Positions 23,427 to 36,816 of a DNA stretch of 64,000 nucleotides are shown here, in pieces. The notes below the pieces were generated by a model. It did not search any database, was not told the DNA's origin, and worked only from the letters and a program-made list of their open reading frames with translations. Numbering within the stretch: position 1 is the first letter of the stretch; each line of letters starts with the position of its first letter. The stretch comes from Holothuria scabra (taxonomy: Eukaryota; Echinodermata; Holothuroidea; Aspidochirotida; Holothuriidae). The stretch lies in contig CM074190.1 of assembly GCA_037179385.1 (NCBI GenBank), positions 11,428,206-11,492,205 of the forward strand, read 5' to 3'. A program made the translations under genes and the position numbers.

Positions 23427-24540
23427 AACAAACACAAACAGTTGTCACCTAACCGGGCATGCACGTAATCCTTACGTTGAAAAGTTTGACAAACGTTGGA
23501 CCAACCAATCGTTTTTAACCAACTGTTTTCTGAAACGTGGCCATCTATTGGTATTTAAAAGGGGTGCATAATTGCTCCTACAATGCTGTACAAATTAAAT
23601 TGATATATTTCCCATTAAACTGATTTCTGTAGAAAACTTTTTATTAATACCGGTATCTATTCCATGTGATTACAAGTCCCGTTGCTACATTATTACACAA
23701 CTTAATCATTTCATTCATGTTAAACAGAGCAACTACAAATCGAACACGTGACATAAAGTGACGACAAGGGTGTATCTTGATATGGGAAATAGTAACTATA
23801 TGTCACGTGGTTCTTCCTTTGTGAAAACAAGTTCTTATTTGACCAAATTCGAATTTATATGCAAACAGGTATTTCATTTTCCTTCCCCGTCACAGGAAAG
23901 AGGAAGGGTAATTTGATTGAAGATAATTTCATGCGGTATGTAAAGTAAACTGATGAGCGTTTACAAGTTTTGTAGCTAATAACGGGGACTTTTATTTATC
24001 ACAAATACAGAAAATTTCTGTCCTAACACGACTGAGTTCAACTTCAACGCAGTAAAATTGATTATGCTAACTATCGTTAATTTCAAACTAGACTTTTTAA
24101 CAAAATATAAATAGAGTATAAATATTGTGTAACTATCATAAAATTGCAACCTTCTTTTTTTTTTAACAAAATGAAATATTTTTTAACGTTTAATACCAAA
24201 TGGTTCTGATTTCATAGGTGATATTTAAACGACTTACTTTCCAATACTCCATGAAGGGCACTGCAAGGCATGTCAATTCTGAATCTTCAGATAAAACCTT
24301 GTATTTGAATATAGGGAATTGTTTCAAATGCTTCACAGACATTTAAAATGAATTAAGTAAAAAATAAACAGGAATAGAACTACGAGATATAAGCTCTCGA
24401 CATTAAAACCAGCTCAACAAGAAAATTTTCTTATTTTCCCTTTGTTAATAATTTGTGTCTAAACAGGAAAAACATCAGTTGGACAATCGTTGCCCTTTTT
24501 CATCTTAATCGTCTTGATAAATTATGCCTCCACTCAGAAT
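23427..24540. other. AT-rich DNA, no supported gene
   Basis: No gene or element ends recognised. Confidence 0.6.
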
Positions 24541-24543
24541 GGA

Positions 24544-24602
24544 GGAATCCGATCAGCGCTTTTGTTGGGGCGATGTGCACTGTTTAACAAGAAATTTCCC
24601 AC
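24544..24602 (+). mobile_element. Fragments of two MITEs side by side
   Basis: ggaatccgatcagcgctttt matches the left end of the TA-target family and is cut off by ggggcgatgtgcactgttta, the left end of the hAT-type ~145 bp family, itself cut off after about 35 bp. Both are truncated, so the order of events can only be guessed. Confidence 0.55.
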
Positions 24603-24653
24603 TTGCTCTCCGGATTCTTCTATAATTAAAACGCTAAGATATTTTTTTAATAA

Positions 24654-25168
24654 CCTTTTACTAAACAAAGCTTGCAATTAATCTCAAATTTAGGGGAACA
24701 TTACGTGACTTCCTATTCAAGTGTTCCTACAAAAATGACATAGAATATAGCTTCTTTCGAGAAAATTTATCATAAACTCGCCTAATGATCACATCACCAA
24801 GGGGACATAAAAAACTTACTTTAAGAGATAAAAGGTATCTATTTCATCAGTGAGGTACAAAGTTTGAGGTATTTAGCTTTGCGCTGATTTGCTTTGTTGA
24901 AATAAAGACATTACAAAAGAAAAAAATAAACTTCGGAGAGAAGGAGAGAAGAATAGGATTACCCAAAGTTTTCAGTTAAATTTGTAACTGCAAAGTATCT
25001 CTTTTGAATTGATGGGAAGTCATGATTCAGTTAGCATTATACATAAGTGATTCAGTACCAGCTGACTTTATGTAAGATAAACTGAAACATGCTACAGTAA
25101 AATCTGTATGTACAACATCGGAGTGCAAACTATTGGAAATTGAACATTTTTAAGTTAAAGCCCGTGCA
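24654..25168 (+). repeat. Tandem duplication, copy 1 (~515 bp)
   Basis: From ccttttactaaacaaa to aaagcccgtgca. Copy 2 is almost identical, with only a handful of single-base differences and two small indels, at a period of 522 bp. No frame or RNA is recognised inside. The low divergence suggests a recent event. Confidence 0.95.
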
Positions 25169-25175
25169 TTTTAAG

Positions 25176-25688
25176 CCTTTTACTAAACAAACTTGCAATT
25201 AATCTCAAATTTAGGGGAACATTACGTGACTTCCTGTTCAAGTGTTCCTACAAAGAGGACATAGAATATAGCTTCTTTCGAGAAAATGTATCATAAACTC
25301 GCCTAAAGATCACATCACCAAGGGGACATAAAAACTTACTTTAAGAGATAAAAGGTATCTATTTCATCAGTGAGGTACAAAGTTTGAGGTATTTAGCTTT
25401 GCGCTGATTTGCTTTGTTGAAATAAAGACATTACAAAAGAAAAAAATAAACTTCGGAGAGAAGGAGAGAAGAATAGGATTACCCAAAGTTTTCAGTTAAA
25501 TTTGTAACTGCAAAGTATCTCTTTTGAATTGATGGGAAGTCATGATTCAGTTAGCATTATACATAAGTGATTCAGTACCAGCTGACTTTATGTAAGATAA
25601 ACTGAAACATGCTACAGTAAAATCTGTATGTACAACATCGGAGTGCAAACTATTGGAAATTGAACACTTTTAAGTTAAAGCCCGTGCA
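25176..25688 (+). repeat. Tandem duplication, copy 2 (~513 bp)
   Basis: Second copy of the unit at 24654-25168, separated from it by only a few bases (ttttaag). It runs into unique DNA after aaagcccgtgca. Confidence 0.95.
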
Positions 25689-28600
25689 AGGGTAGAAAAT
25701 GTTGTAGAAAATGGAATTTCCTTTTAGGTCACATTATTTTTCTCCAAAGTGTTTAAAGGGTAACATGAAAAGGTACCGCACCTCTTTAATTGAAGACGTA
25801 TTTTAAGTTCTTTTCTAATATCACCAGTGACAATTTTAGTTTGGTTAAAAAGGTTTCTCAGAGAAATCTAAATCAATATTTTTTACAAACAGATTCTAAC
25901 AGGTACTGGCAGTTATAAAATTGTAAACATCTTGGAAGTTAAAAGTGTTGGGCTTGTATGAATTACAAATAGAATTGTCAAAATTCTCCTAAAAGTTTAA
26001 CTTTTCTGACCGTTATCTTCACCCGGTGTTGGTTTTATATCTGAGTAATATTCATATTTATAACTCCACGATGATTACTTTGTAACTTAAAAATGTACTT
26101 TTTTGATTGGATAAAACTCTCTCGCAAAGATTCATGGATTTCAATGTAGATATGGGGGCGCTCTCATTTATACCTGTCACGTTTAAAAAGCATGCGGGGT
26201 TACATTATTGCGTTTGCCATAAATACATGAACGATATGTTACTTATGTGAGATAGGAAAAAATTGACACTAAAACCTCCTTCATTTTTCAATTAACATAA
26301 ATTTTTAGCCGTAAATTACAACTTGTTGAAGACACTACATTGCTATTTTTATTATAATGCTGGTGTATGATATATCAACAGTATGAAAGATGATTTATAT
26401 GAGGAAACATCACATATTTTTAAACTATATGTTAGTGCAACTTCGTTTTAATTTGAAGTTGGTAACGTATTCTAACAGTCTAAGAAAAGAAAACGCTCTC
26501 CAAATTCAAAATTACTCGAATTCTTTCCTTGTTTTTCGTTGCAGTAATGAACTAATATTAAAACAGCTAGGACATTTATCTCTTTCGGGAAATAAAACAT
26601 TTCGCATGTGAGCAGAAACGATCCCCAACACTTTTCAAATGTAAAATAATAAAAAATCTAACCTTTATAATCAGATAATTGCTTCTTTTCTATTTTCATT
26701 TCAAAGTTTTAGTTTGTTATTGTTCACTTTGCATCTGTTTGATAATGTTTTAGTATTCTTTTACATCATTTTACGGTCCTTTAGATACTGATTTAACTTT
26801 ACATTGTTCGGATCATTGAAAAATTGAATGACTGAATATTATGCAAATAAAAACTTACGACCCTGTCACCTAACTGAAATAATTTGAATATTTTAAATTT
26901 TACTTAAATTTCAGTTATTTAGTAAAGTATTTATAATTTAATATGCTAAAACGGACTTAGATTTTTGTCTATGCATGTTTCAGCCAACAGCAGAATTACA
27001 GGAATTTAATGGACAAATACTCCTTATAACTTATAACGTAACATATTTTAAGAAGGTATTTTAACGTAGCAAATTGTAATGTGAACACGGATAGTAAAAC
27101 CAATAATTATTTTTTTCTAAAAAATACCGTAAACGAAAGAGAAGTATGGCAGAAAAAACTCTCACCCCTGACTATCCTATGAATTAGTCAATTACTTCAG
27201 TTTTATCAACATAATGTAAAATCGCAAAAAGATGTTACAAATCCAAATTTTCAATATGTTACCTTCAAAACTATAATTACATGTCTCCTTGAAATGTTGC
27301 TGGCTTTTGAATCGATATACTACAGTTTTTCATGTTTTCTTCCTATCCCTCAGTTTCTTGTCCAATACGGATGACGACAAATTATATTCACGTACCGTAC
27401 GTTAATAATCCATACCAGTCAACCCGACATTTTACACATAAATTGTTTTTCTCTTCCGAACTAATTTCGTCTTCATTGAATATTACCATGGAAAATTCTG
27501 ATTGATTCGTTCAGAGCCAGATGCAAGCCTTTGGCTTTAAATTTATTTTTTTTACGAAATATTACCCTTTCGTTGCATGTCACTCCAGAGATGGTTGATT
27601 GCATGTGTAATATTTTTTTCCGTCCAACTTATACATCAATTAATTCCACCAGTCTACCGTTTTTTTACCTTGTATACTAATCTAACATCGTTTGTAAGTA
27701 ATACACAAAACTGGTCCATTTATTTGTATCAAGTTTTTAAGATTGTAAAAAATCAAACGTTGAAACGGTACTCATACGCGTCCTTCAAGAATTTGTTAGT
27801 ACGCAGTCAGGGACTTGAGCGGATTGCCCGGAGCGTTCGGCTCTTAGCTATGCTTCTATTCGCTGTTGATAGTGAATGAGTCGTACATACTAATAAAAAT
27901 TGTTCTTATCAATGTGTAATTAGTTGGGCGAAAGGTCGCTTACTGTTATCGTTAACGTTTTAGAAGTAATCGCAACTAACTTCGACTCACCTCAAAAAAA
28001 AAACTTTTATTGTTTAAGACCAATAATAAAAAAAGTGAGAAAATTCGAGACCCAAGTACGCAGTTGACTGCCTGCTTTATACTGAAATGAGCAAACCTTT
28101 GGAGTCGCTCTCTTTGTATCACTGAGTAAGGCTTCTTGATATATATAATGGTATATATTAAGCATCAGTGTTGCGTTAATTCGAGAAATGTAGAAATGTA
28201 CGTTATTTTGTTAGAATTGACTTATACGGCCTTCATTCGATTGGATCAAACCTTTCCTTAATTAAAAACTTCTTAAAATTTGGAACAGAAAGTGATTATT
28301 TCTTCTTTCCAAGCAATCTTTTGTAAGGAGTTTTTAAAAATCGCAACGCCTAAGCGATTTTCCCCAACAGCATTCGGTCAATTGCGACAACATGATGGTC
28401 CAATCTGAATTTTTACATTTGAGTGTGTTTGTCTGTGATTTTCCGTAAACCTACCTCTTAAGTTTTGTTTGTGAACTTATTTTTCTGTGAGGTCATTTAT
28501 TTTTCTATGAGGTGGCCGAGACATGAAAAACTAATGAATGTTTTTTTAGACCACACACAACGCTTTACCCTTATGTGTATTACCCTTATGTGTAGGCCTA

Positions 28601-30800
28601 TGTATTAATCCATATGTACTGCTGGCGGATTTTAAAAAGTATGTGTCCCATCACCTCTCATGCTTCTTATTCCATTGGCAATTGAGACGCTAGATGTTCT
28701 GAAAAATAACAAAAGAGAAAGTCGCAAACAAATTCTTTTAATTTTGTGGTTTTTCACTTTGCCGTTACTGCATGCAACCGGATACAAGCTTGCCTGCGTG
28801 GCAGGCTTTACGTCATAATTCCTTGTTCAGTCATTAAACTGTGGAGCCGAGAAAACTGAGTCCGCTCCGGTGGGTAGATATACAAGCGTATGTCTATCCA
28901 TTGTATAAATATTTTCCAGAAAACGGTATGCCCTAAATGAGAACCATAAAATGTAAGAGCCAGTCGCATACGTCGTTCAACTTGGCACCAAGCTAATTTA
29001 CCCTTCCGGGCGAGTGGTACCACCAACCGTTTGATTCGAAGTTTCCAGTGGCAGTTTAACATGAATTAGAACCATCCTTTACACGAGTGAAGTGAACCAT
29101 GGACAATGATTGGTTCCCCTTTATGAAAATTGATACCGGCTCCTGAATCGGTGTTCCAAAAGAAGGTCTTCCTATTGGAGTTTTGAAAGGGGTAAAGTTG
29201 ACCACAAACTAGGACTATGTTGGAGTCATGTTTGGGTCCGTTTGAAGGGTGTCAAGGCCAATCGAGGTGCGGACTTGACATTTTGCAAGGTACGGTCTGA
29301 AAATTTATTGGAGATCTTAATGAATTGTAAGAGCAATGTAAATAGTTATCATTTTGAAAGTAAAATTCTGAAACACAAATATCGCTTAAGTGAATTACAT
29401 TACACGAAACCTGCGAATTATGTGTTCTTTGATTATATTTACTACTGTGGTGGATTCATGCAAATATATCGACCTTACCACAAGTAGAATATATTCATTT
29501 TGTAATAATTGTGTTTATTTTGCGTTTTGGCTTACTCATGTTGAACAAAAACCAAGAAACCAAGAGTCTGAATGTTTTATTGTCGAGGTTTAGCATATGT
29601 TAACATTATAACTCAATCAATATGAAAAGATTGACATTAGCCGGTTTCTAATAATACAAATATTTAAAGTGACTGAATTTCTTCCTACGATTACTTTATA
29701 TAAGTAACAGAGATTCCAGAGTGAATCATTTTAAAAATGTGCTACTGCTATTTTGTTTTTCTGTTTTTTTTCTTCAAAATCTCTGCAGATTGAGCTACAA
29801 AGTACGCAAAACGCTTTATGAATAATTTGCAAATATAGACAAGCAGATGGCAAAAAAACAATGCTACCCTCTCCAGGTTTAATTATTCAAATAAATCTCT
29901 CGTTTGGTAAGATTATAGTCGGATAAACTGTGACAACATCGTCCTTGTGGTACAGTATAGTTTATCTGATGATTGACGTAAGATTGGCTATTGTAGCAAT
30001 AAAGAAATGTGAACTTGTGAGAATTGTCCTATTTTTTTCCTTTCCAGAATGTAGCAACGAAGACTTTACGGTAAAAATGCAAACTTCCAGCAATTAAAAT
30101 TGGGAAATGCCAGTAACTTTTATCTTTAAATGAAAAAAGTTTTGTTTTCTTTTCTCTGACCAACGCTTATTTTTAGCCAAAAATTACAAAAAGGGTTGAA
30201 ATCTTTTTAACTTGAAGGGAAGAAATTGTAAAAATGTTAGGTTTTGTCTTGAAGATAAGTGTTTTTATTTTATATAAATCAATGAATACTCTTAGGACCC
30301 CTTTCAAAATACTAAAATTTATGACGAGGATCAAAACCATTTTTACTGGACAACTGTTTTCATGTTGTAACATTTCATATTGAACAAGGAAAGGCAAACA
30401 TGGGCAACTCTGCGCATGTGCTATTAATGTAAGAGAACAACGTTGACCCTAAACACTTTTCATTTTAGGACACAATTTTTTACTTTCTAACACTTACTTT
30501 TTAGCTGGATATACTATCGGGAGTATCTCAAGGAATTCGGATACTTACTTTGAGACATGTAAGGGGGAATTATCCCACGCCCCGAAATTATTTCTGCAGT
30601 ATACTTTGTATCTGTGTACCTGCATGTAGGACTGTCACTAACCCGATACAGCCTTCCCCCGAGCACGTTTTGATACATGTTTCTTGTCTTTTCCAGTCTT
30701 ATTGTTGTCTTACTTGAAGTTAGAGATAGATTTCATCCGTTCACTTTTTTATTTGATGTTTAAAAGTATAATACATTTAACGACTTGCAGATTATGACAG
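25689..30800. other. AT-rich DNA, no supported gene
   Basis: No gene with a recognisable family motif. A 100-codon plus-strand frame at 27577-27879 begins with a hydrophobic, signal-peptide-like stretch and is followed by an AATAAA. A frame of this size is expected by chance in 64 kb, so I list it only as a candidate in the findings. An 84-codon minus-strand frame at 28808-29062 lies in slightly more GC-rich DNA and is also unrecognised. Confidence 0.5.
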
Positions 30801-30810
30801 CCTATTGGGT

Positions 30811-31170
30811 GGAGATGGCTCGGTGGTTTGAGCGTACTGCCTTGCATGCTGAAGGTCCCCGGATCAGGTCCTGGTGGAGCCGCTTGGAAATTTTCCGGGG
30901 TCTGAAGATCAGCTTGTACGGCATAGCTGTTCACAGTGGTGCTGAGGGGGGGGGGGGGGTAAAAATTGGTGAGTTGCAAAGTTGGGTATGTGGTTGTCCG
31001 TTTCAGGAAGTTGTCCGCTTGCTCAGTTCAGCTGTTGAGCAGTGGTGCAAAGCAAGTATAACCTCCACCCCCTCCAGCCTTTGGCAAAGTTGCTAAAGAC
31101 TGGGGATACGCTCACGTCCGTCGGATGGAGACGTTAAATGGCGGTCCAGGGATTGGGAGCGATTAGTACA
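30811..31170 (+). mobile_element. tRNA-derived SINE
   Basis: The head looks like a tRNA promoter: tggctcggtgg (A box) at about 30817, then ggatcaggtcc (decayed B box) at about 30862. Downstream, about 31099-31165, lies gtccgtcggatgga-gacgtt-aa-tgg-ggtcc. To my recollection this core resembles one shared by invertebrate SINEs and LINE tails (gtcggatgggacgttaaacggaggtcc type). A 12-base G run lies between. The 5' end is approximate and I found no target-site duplication. Confidence 0.65.
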
Positions 31171-31990
31171 CGTCTGTCTCGTTACCTCTGAGCACTAGTC
31201 GAAAAGTGAAGGCGAAGTTCGCCGGTGTTCATCCACGCTCACTCTGGCATTGGATCTTCGATGAGCCAAAAGATTACGACTTGGACTTCAGGGCATCTTA
31301 TGGGGGCTTGGCCCTCCTTTGCCCTTCAACCTGTTATGTTTTGCTATATAATCAGTGAGAAAAGTAAGAATTTTCACTTTCTTTGTCATCGGAAAACCTT
31401 TGGCAATGAACAAAGAATTTTACCCGATTTAAGACAAGACAATCTTTATTTTTCCTGAAGTTAGTAATGCAAAGCGTATCTTGAAAATAAAGTTCTTCAA
31501 ATGAAATTATTCCAGTTTTTCTAAGGCCCAATTTAAAATCAAATAAGTTATTGAAAGCAGTCTCTTCTTGTAATTTACAAATCGGTAATGTGATTTTCCT
31601 AAAAAATTGACCTTGCTGTAAAACAACACTCTCAGGACATTTTCAACAAAAAACATCACCAAATCTCCTTGTTTTTTCAAGATGATGTTATTGTTTGAGA
31701 CGTATGGACGGAACGATGGCTTTTGGAAATTTTTCATAAAATTACAGAGCCGCGACAGCTTGGTAGCTTTCAATGTGTTTTTGTTTTTATTGTTGAAGTA
31801 GCCGTTGTCGCTATTGCCAAAGCTGCTGTTGTGTTTCGAAGTCTTTCTTGATTACGTTGCTTTGATGAAGTCAGTATCGTTGCAGTATGCTTTGGAATAT
31901 ACCTGTTGGTATCTACTATTAGTGTCGTAACGTTTTAGATCTATTTTTCACTATAAGCTATGCCATTCCTCTGTTTCTGATTGATTAAAG
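31171..31990. other. Non-coding DNA after the SINE
   Basis: gggggcttggccctcctttg at about 31300 resembles the GC-rich interior of the short hAT-like elements at 4389, 7020 and 8665. Otherwise nothing is recognised. Confidence 0.4.
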
Positions 31991-31992
31991 GA

Positions 31993-32136
31993 GGGGCGAT
32001 GCGCACTGTTTAACAAGGTGTTTCTTGATTGGCTGTTGCCATTGTATTGAACAGATTGTATTCTTAGTTCGGGTTAGTGATCTAGGCTGTCGTTAGCTAG
32101 TGAAGGAATTTGTTGTTAAACAGTGCACATCGCCCC
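31993..32136 (+). mobile_element. hAT-type MITE, 144 bp, well preserved
   Basis: Terminal repeats are ggggcgatgcgcactgttta and taaacagtgcacatcgcccc, 18 of 20 paired. The 8 bp flanks are TTAAAGGA and TTAAAAGA, differing at one base. With 20980-21125 this fixes the family: 8 bp duplication, ~20 bp or longer terminal repeats, body with ttgattggctgttgccattg. Confidence 0.9.
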
Positions 32137-32144
32137 TTAAAAGA

Positions 32145-35100
32145 CACAAACAGTCGACCCCTTATTATGTCGTCAGATTTCTCTTCCAAGAACATTTCAA
32201 GATATTTCAGGACAAAGACATTGCATATTCAGGGTAACTTAAACAGTGATTCCTTTTAAATTTGAAAACTTACTCTTTTGTTAAAAAGTACCGTTTACTG
32301 CCACGTGACTCCCGAGAGCCAACCATGGAATAGGACAGTCTACTACCTAATCTAAATTGGGGTAATTTGCATATTTCTTTTAGAAGACCAAACGGTGAAC
32401 CCTTTCAGCCTTAAATTGGGTTTGTTATAAGGTTTATAACTTGTTTCAAATTCATTGAATTACAAAACTTACATCTATACTTAAGTTCTCCTAATCACAG
32501 CATCTTACTTGTCTTTCATGATCTCCTAATTCTCCAAAAATAAGTTCATTGCAGCCAATAAATATATTTCCGTGTGGTATACTTATAGTTCTCCATTTGG
32601 TTTGCCTAGTGACTTCCAGCACCGCTGTTGTTTTACTTTGCAATAGACCTCATAAATATATGTGGCGTCACAGGCACGAAGTTTGCCCTATAATGGAGTC
32701 AACAGCGTATTTTTGCAACGTGGTAAATAAAAAAAACACATGCTGCTGAATTGTGTACCGGGACCACCGTGCGAACTTCACGTTTTGCTTACACCGCCAT
32801 TCATAGCCTCCAAAATGACGTCACGTGACTGAAAAATTCAAGGTAAATAGTCTGACAGCATTAAGTGATTAAACCTGTTCTAAATTGTGATACACATGCA
32901 CCTCATTCATTAAACTCCTGTTGAGATGATAAGTAAATAAGTCTAGAATTGTGGCACACCTATGTACAAAGCTGGAAAAGACGCAGGTACGGATTAATCG
33001 ATTCCTCACTCCAAAATTTCAGCCCTCTTAAATGACTGAGCATATACTACGAATGCTAATGATAAGGACCTCTGCATCATGTAAAAGGCACAGCAATGGT
33101 CACCTGGTTCCTTACCTCTCGAGCATGATCATGTGCAGGACCATTTTGCTCCGTCCATAAAATTTGCCAATATGTATGATCAGTATGTCTAAAATAAAGG
33201 ATGACTCCCTTCAATTAAAATAAATGGGTCGGGTTGCAGCTTGGATATATCCTGCTGGTACGCGTCAAGCATAGCTATTTAATTTTAACAGTCTTCAATG
33301 CCGTTTCAAGGTAACGACAAGACATTGGTTGAAAACTGTTAAATATATATGAATACTGAGTGACGTGTTGCAGTAAGTCGGAGATGAAACGATAAAAAAA
33401 ATGCTTAGCCTGTGGTAAGGGCGAATTTTAGTACATCAAAAGCTTCTGGTAATATACGTTCGTGACAATCGAAATTCCATTGTTAACAAATAGAAGAAGT
33501 ACAAGAAACAATGTAACAGATCGTATTTTCATGCTTTACTTCAGGTAATTTAAAATTTAAGAAGTTAATCTGGTGTGAAATTCAAGATTTTTATCGCAAT
33601 ATAGAAACATTTTATTTTATCTCTTTGCTATAGGATAAAGCAAACTTAGAATGCGGTCGAATCAGAAGAAGAAAAATGCTGCTAACCAGTTTGAAGTTTT
33701 TCGTACATTTATGCGCCGTTTAGAATCGTCGTCCCTTATTTTTTCAAAACGATGTATTCTGACGTAAAATTAAGACAGTATCAGCAATTTTCCAAACACT
33801 TATGTTACGTTTTATGTTTTGTATTTTCATTTGAATTTAAAGAGAGAAATGGCCTTTATTTTTTCTCTACAGGTATTTAGAAATACTTTCTATAACCACA
33901 GTACATATATCATCAAGCACCAAACGTTGTTACACTTTCCGTCACGTCTGTTATAAGATCAATTTTACTTCAAACTTGTACTAAATCGTTATTTGATAAC
34001 ACCAAAAAATTGCTAGGTTGTGTTCCAGTCCTCTAAAATCACAACATCGTTTGAACTGGACATATACCGCCAAAATTCGTTAACGCCCCTTTAACAGTTT
34101 GTTCGTTCCTCCAACTGTTTTCAATGCAGCGATGAAACATCTCTAACTTTGTGTCCTAGATGAATGTGAAATTCGATCTAAGGAATTAAAATAGGCACGT
34201 CTGCCACTACGTGTTACTGGACAACGTATGAAACCCTAGAATCAAGCTATCCAATACTATTTCTCAAAATAGAATGGTTTCAAATGAGCTGTCACACTTT
34301 TAGAGCGAGATCTGAAGAACGCTTGCAACCCAACAGATAACATAATGGTATGAACTTGTAAAATTTTCATCGCGGGGCATGCCCCCCATTGTGAGCAGAA
34401 ACGGAGATGGAATTGAAACGAAGTTTTCCTGGAAGACTTCTGCTTGTTCTAGACTGAAAGAGCAACAGCTGTGATAAACGTTTTGTGAATTTCGTTCTGT
34501 CCCACGAAAAAGGGAATCACTACAAAAACAAAATTTTGGCTGTCGTCCAGGTGGAGCAAATTAAAAATGGAGGGCGTTAACTTCTTTTGAAAATTTGCAG
34601 GTCAGTGAAGAAGAGGCTGTGGCTGAGGAAAACTGTGAAAAAGGCGCAAAGTAGTAGAACAAAATTAAATGTTTTGCTTGAACTAATATAGAATAAAGAC
34701 ATGGATCACCTGAGAAATGTTTTTTATAGCAATGATATAATGCCAAAATGTGACTCTGTAATTACATAATCAAAGTTACAACAATCGACAGACTGCTTTT
34801 CCCCCGTTTTTATCAATTAAACAAGGCACTTTAGGAAATAAATAGATGAGACTTAAATACTTTTACAATTCGTTTTTATGTGTAATCGCGATCTTGTGTA
34901 GTGTCTAAGTAACCTTGAATAAGCCATGATAAACATTAGTTCAGTTGACTGTTGTGAGAAAAGTTTTCCTGGCAGTAATCTAACTTGTTTTTCTCTTTTT
35001 TTCAGGAATCAAAGGTGTTTAAAAGTGTTTTGGAATTTTCTCTTTTGTTACTAATATTGAATAGAATATTCAGTGAAGTGTCTTTTATTTAAGTAATTCA

Positions 35101-35300
35101 GTGATCTTATTGTTCTAACTACAGGCCAGGGAATACAGAAGAAGCAGAAGAACTCACCATTTTCTAGAGGAATACCTAGCGTGTATGCGCTTGCTTGTGT
35201 GGGTATTTCGTACATTATCAGCTGCCGTAACAGTTAGTCCCAGGTATAGCTTCCCCTCTCATTTGCTGTCCATCTCTGATATTCTCTCGTTTACTCAAAA
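32145..35300. other. AT-rich DNA, no supported gene
   Basis: No gene recognised. A short GC-rich palindrome, ggggcatgcccc, lies at about 34375. Confidence 0.55.
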
Positions 35301-35306
35301 TTATCT

Positions 35307-35686
35307 TATGGAATGGAAATCTTTGGACTGGTTGTTAGTGCCCCCATTTTGAGACCCCTTCAAGTCTTACAGAAGAAGATTTTAAAAACCATTACTTTTT
35401 CGCACTCTTAGAATGTGTTCATTTGTAGTCAAATATGTAAATAGTAAGCTGTCTGAGGTATTCTGTAACAGTGTTAACACAATGAGGTCCTCATGTAGTT
35501 CTAAACCCCTCAAGAAATAATGCACTTTTTTTCAGTTACCAGGCACAATTCTAAACATGGGGAACTTCTGTTGAATTGTTGAATTGTTAAAAAGCCTATC
35601 TTCCAAATGATATTAAACTTTCCAGATCTTATGCAACTTTTGGAGGCAAAGTTAAATCTCATTTGATAGACAATTGCTCTGCCTAA
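35307..35686 (+). pseudogene. LINE (CR1/L2/Jockey-like) ORF2 3' remnant
   Basis: Translating the plus strand in shifting frames gives the usual end of a non-LTR retrotransposon reverse-transcriptase protein. From 35307 it reads YGMEIFG, then APILRPLQVLQKKILKTIT. One frame on, near 35431, it reads KYVNSKLSEVFCNSV. From 35600 it reads LPNDIKLSRSYATFGGKVKS. The YG..IWG, LQ.LQKK.LRII and LP..I......FK..LK patterns are typical of this region. Two frameshifts and several stops (for example at 35409) show it is dead. The DNA after it, to about 35825, is T-rich and may be the element's 3' UTR. Confidence 0.65.
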
Positions 35687-36800
35687 GCTTATGCCAAATT
35701 GATCCCCTCCTTTTGCCTAGTTCCTTCTGGCTTTAATACATGTTAAGTGTTCTGTTTTCTTTTTTATCTTTCTTTTTATCTTTCTTTTTTTCCAACTTTG
35801 AAGGTTGCTAGCTGCAATAAACATATTCCTGTTTTTCTAGCGTCCTGTTTATAACTCTACGTTTCAACATTGCGTCTTGTTCTTGATACGCTTCTGTATG
35901 TAAATGCGTTTAGAAACGAAATGTACTAAACTGTACAGGACTGAAGATACTTTAGTGAAAATTGATGAAACCCTGCTGGTGAAAACTAAGAACAAACAAT
36001 CCTTTATTTGATCCAAAGAAAAACAAGGCTTTCCCTGAAACATACCTTAAAAAAGGAGGACCAGGCTGCCAGGAGAAATACGTGACTCTGTTTTACTGAC
36101 AGTATGGTATTTGACCAACAGGCCAAAAACGATATATAAAAGGCGTGATTCACAAGGTACAGGTAAAGAGACTCATGTTCACAAATATTCGGTCCAAGTT
36201 AGTACTTCCAGGCAATGGATCATCCTCACGTGACGTCATGGGTGTTTTCAACCCTACTTAATGGCCACTCCTATATGTGCGAACAGGCTTGTCCTCCGAC
36301 ATTACACATTATGCGGGATTGTTGCAATAATAAGATAATTGAACAATTATTTCTTTCTTTAAAAAGGTTCAAATTTCATTCTGTACGTGTTTTTCCACCT
36401 ATACCTTATCAGCTAATTGGAAATACTTGTTATTCTGTATAGATCCCTCTTTGGGAATTTTTCCCCTTCGAGTGCAGGAGGCGCTTATAATTTGTTTATT
36501 TGTCAACGCGGAGAGGGGGACCCTGCCCCCTTCGACCCTCAACCTCCCCTCTCCCCCATCCCAGGATATCTCTATGCTCTCACCAATAGCAGACAGAAAT
36601 TTTTTTCATCAAGAGAAACAACTGTAAAACGATGAACATGGTTAACAAAGTATGTTATCTATACCATATTCTGGAGAGGTCATAGCTACTTTTTCTCCCG
36701 ACCCCCTGGCCTGCTGACAAAGGGCCGTTCGGGGAAGACGCTCCCCTTTGCTTTCGATCCTCTGATCAATTTTGGGTCCACACTGATGGCTGGTGCATGG
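35687..36800. other. Non-coding DNA with GC-rich patches
   Basis: A (TTTTTATCTTTC) short repeat lies at about 35756-35792. GC-rich patches with gaccctgcccccttcgaccc (about 36520) and gggccgttcggggaagacgc (about 36722) look like interiors of hAT-type elements, but no ends are visible. Confidence 0.4.
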
Positions 36801-36816
36801 AAAAGTGGTTAAAGGC

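Noticed and set aside
24654..25688. Direct repeats considered as LTRs of a retroelement
   Set aside because: Only a few bases lie between the copies; there is no internal region, primer-binding site or polypurine tract, so it is a tandem duplication.
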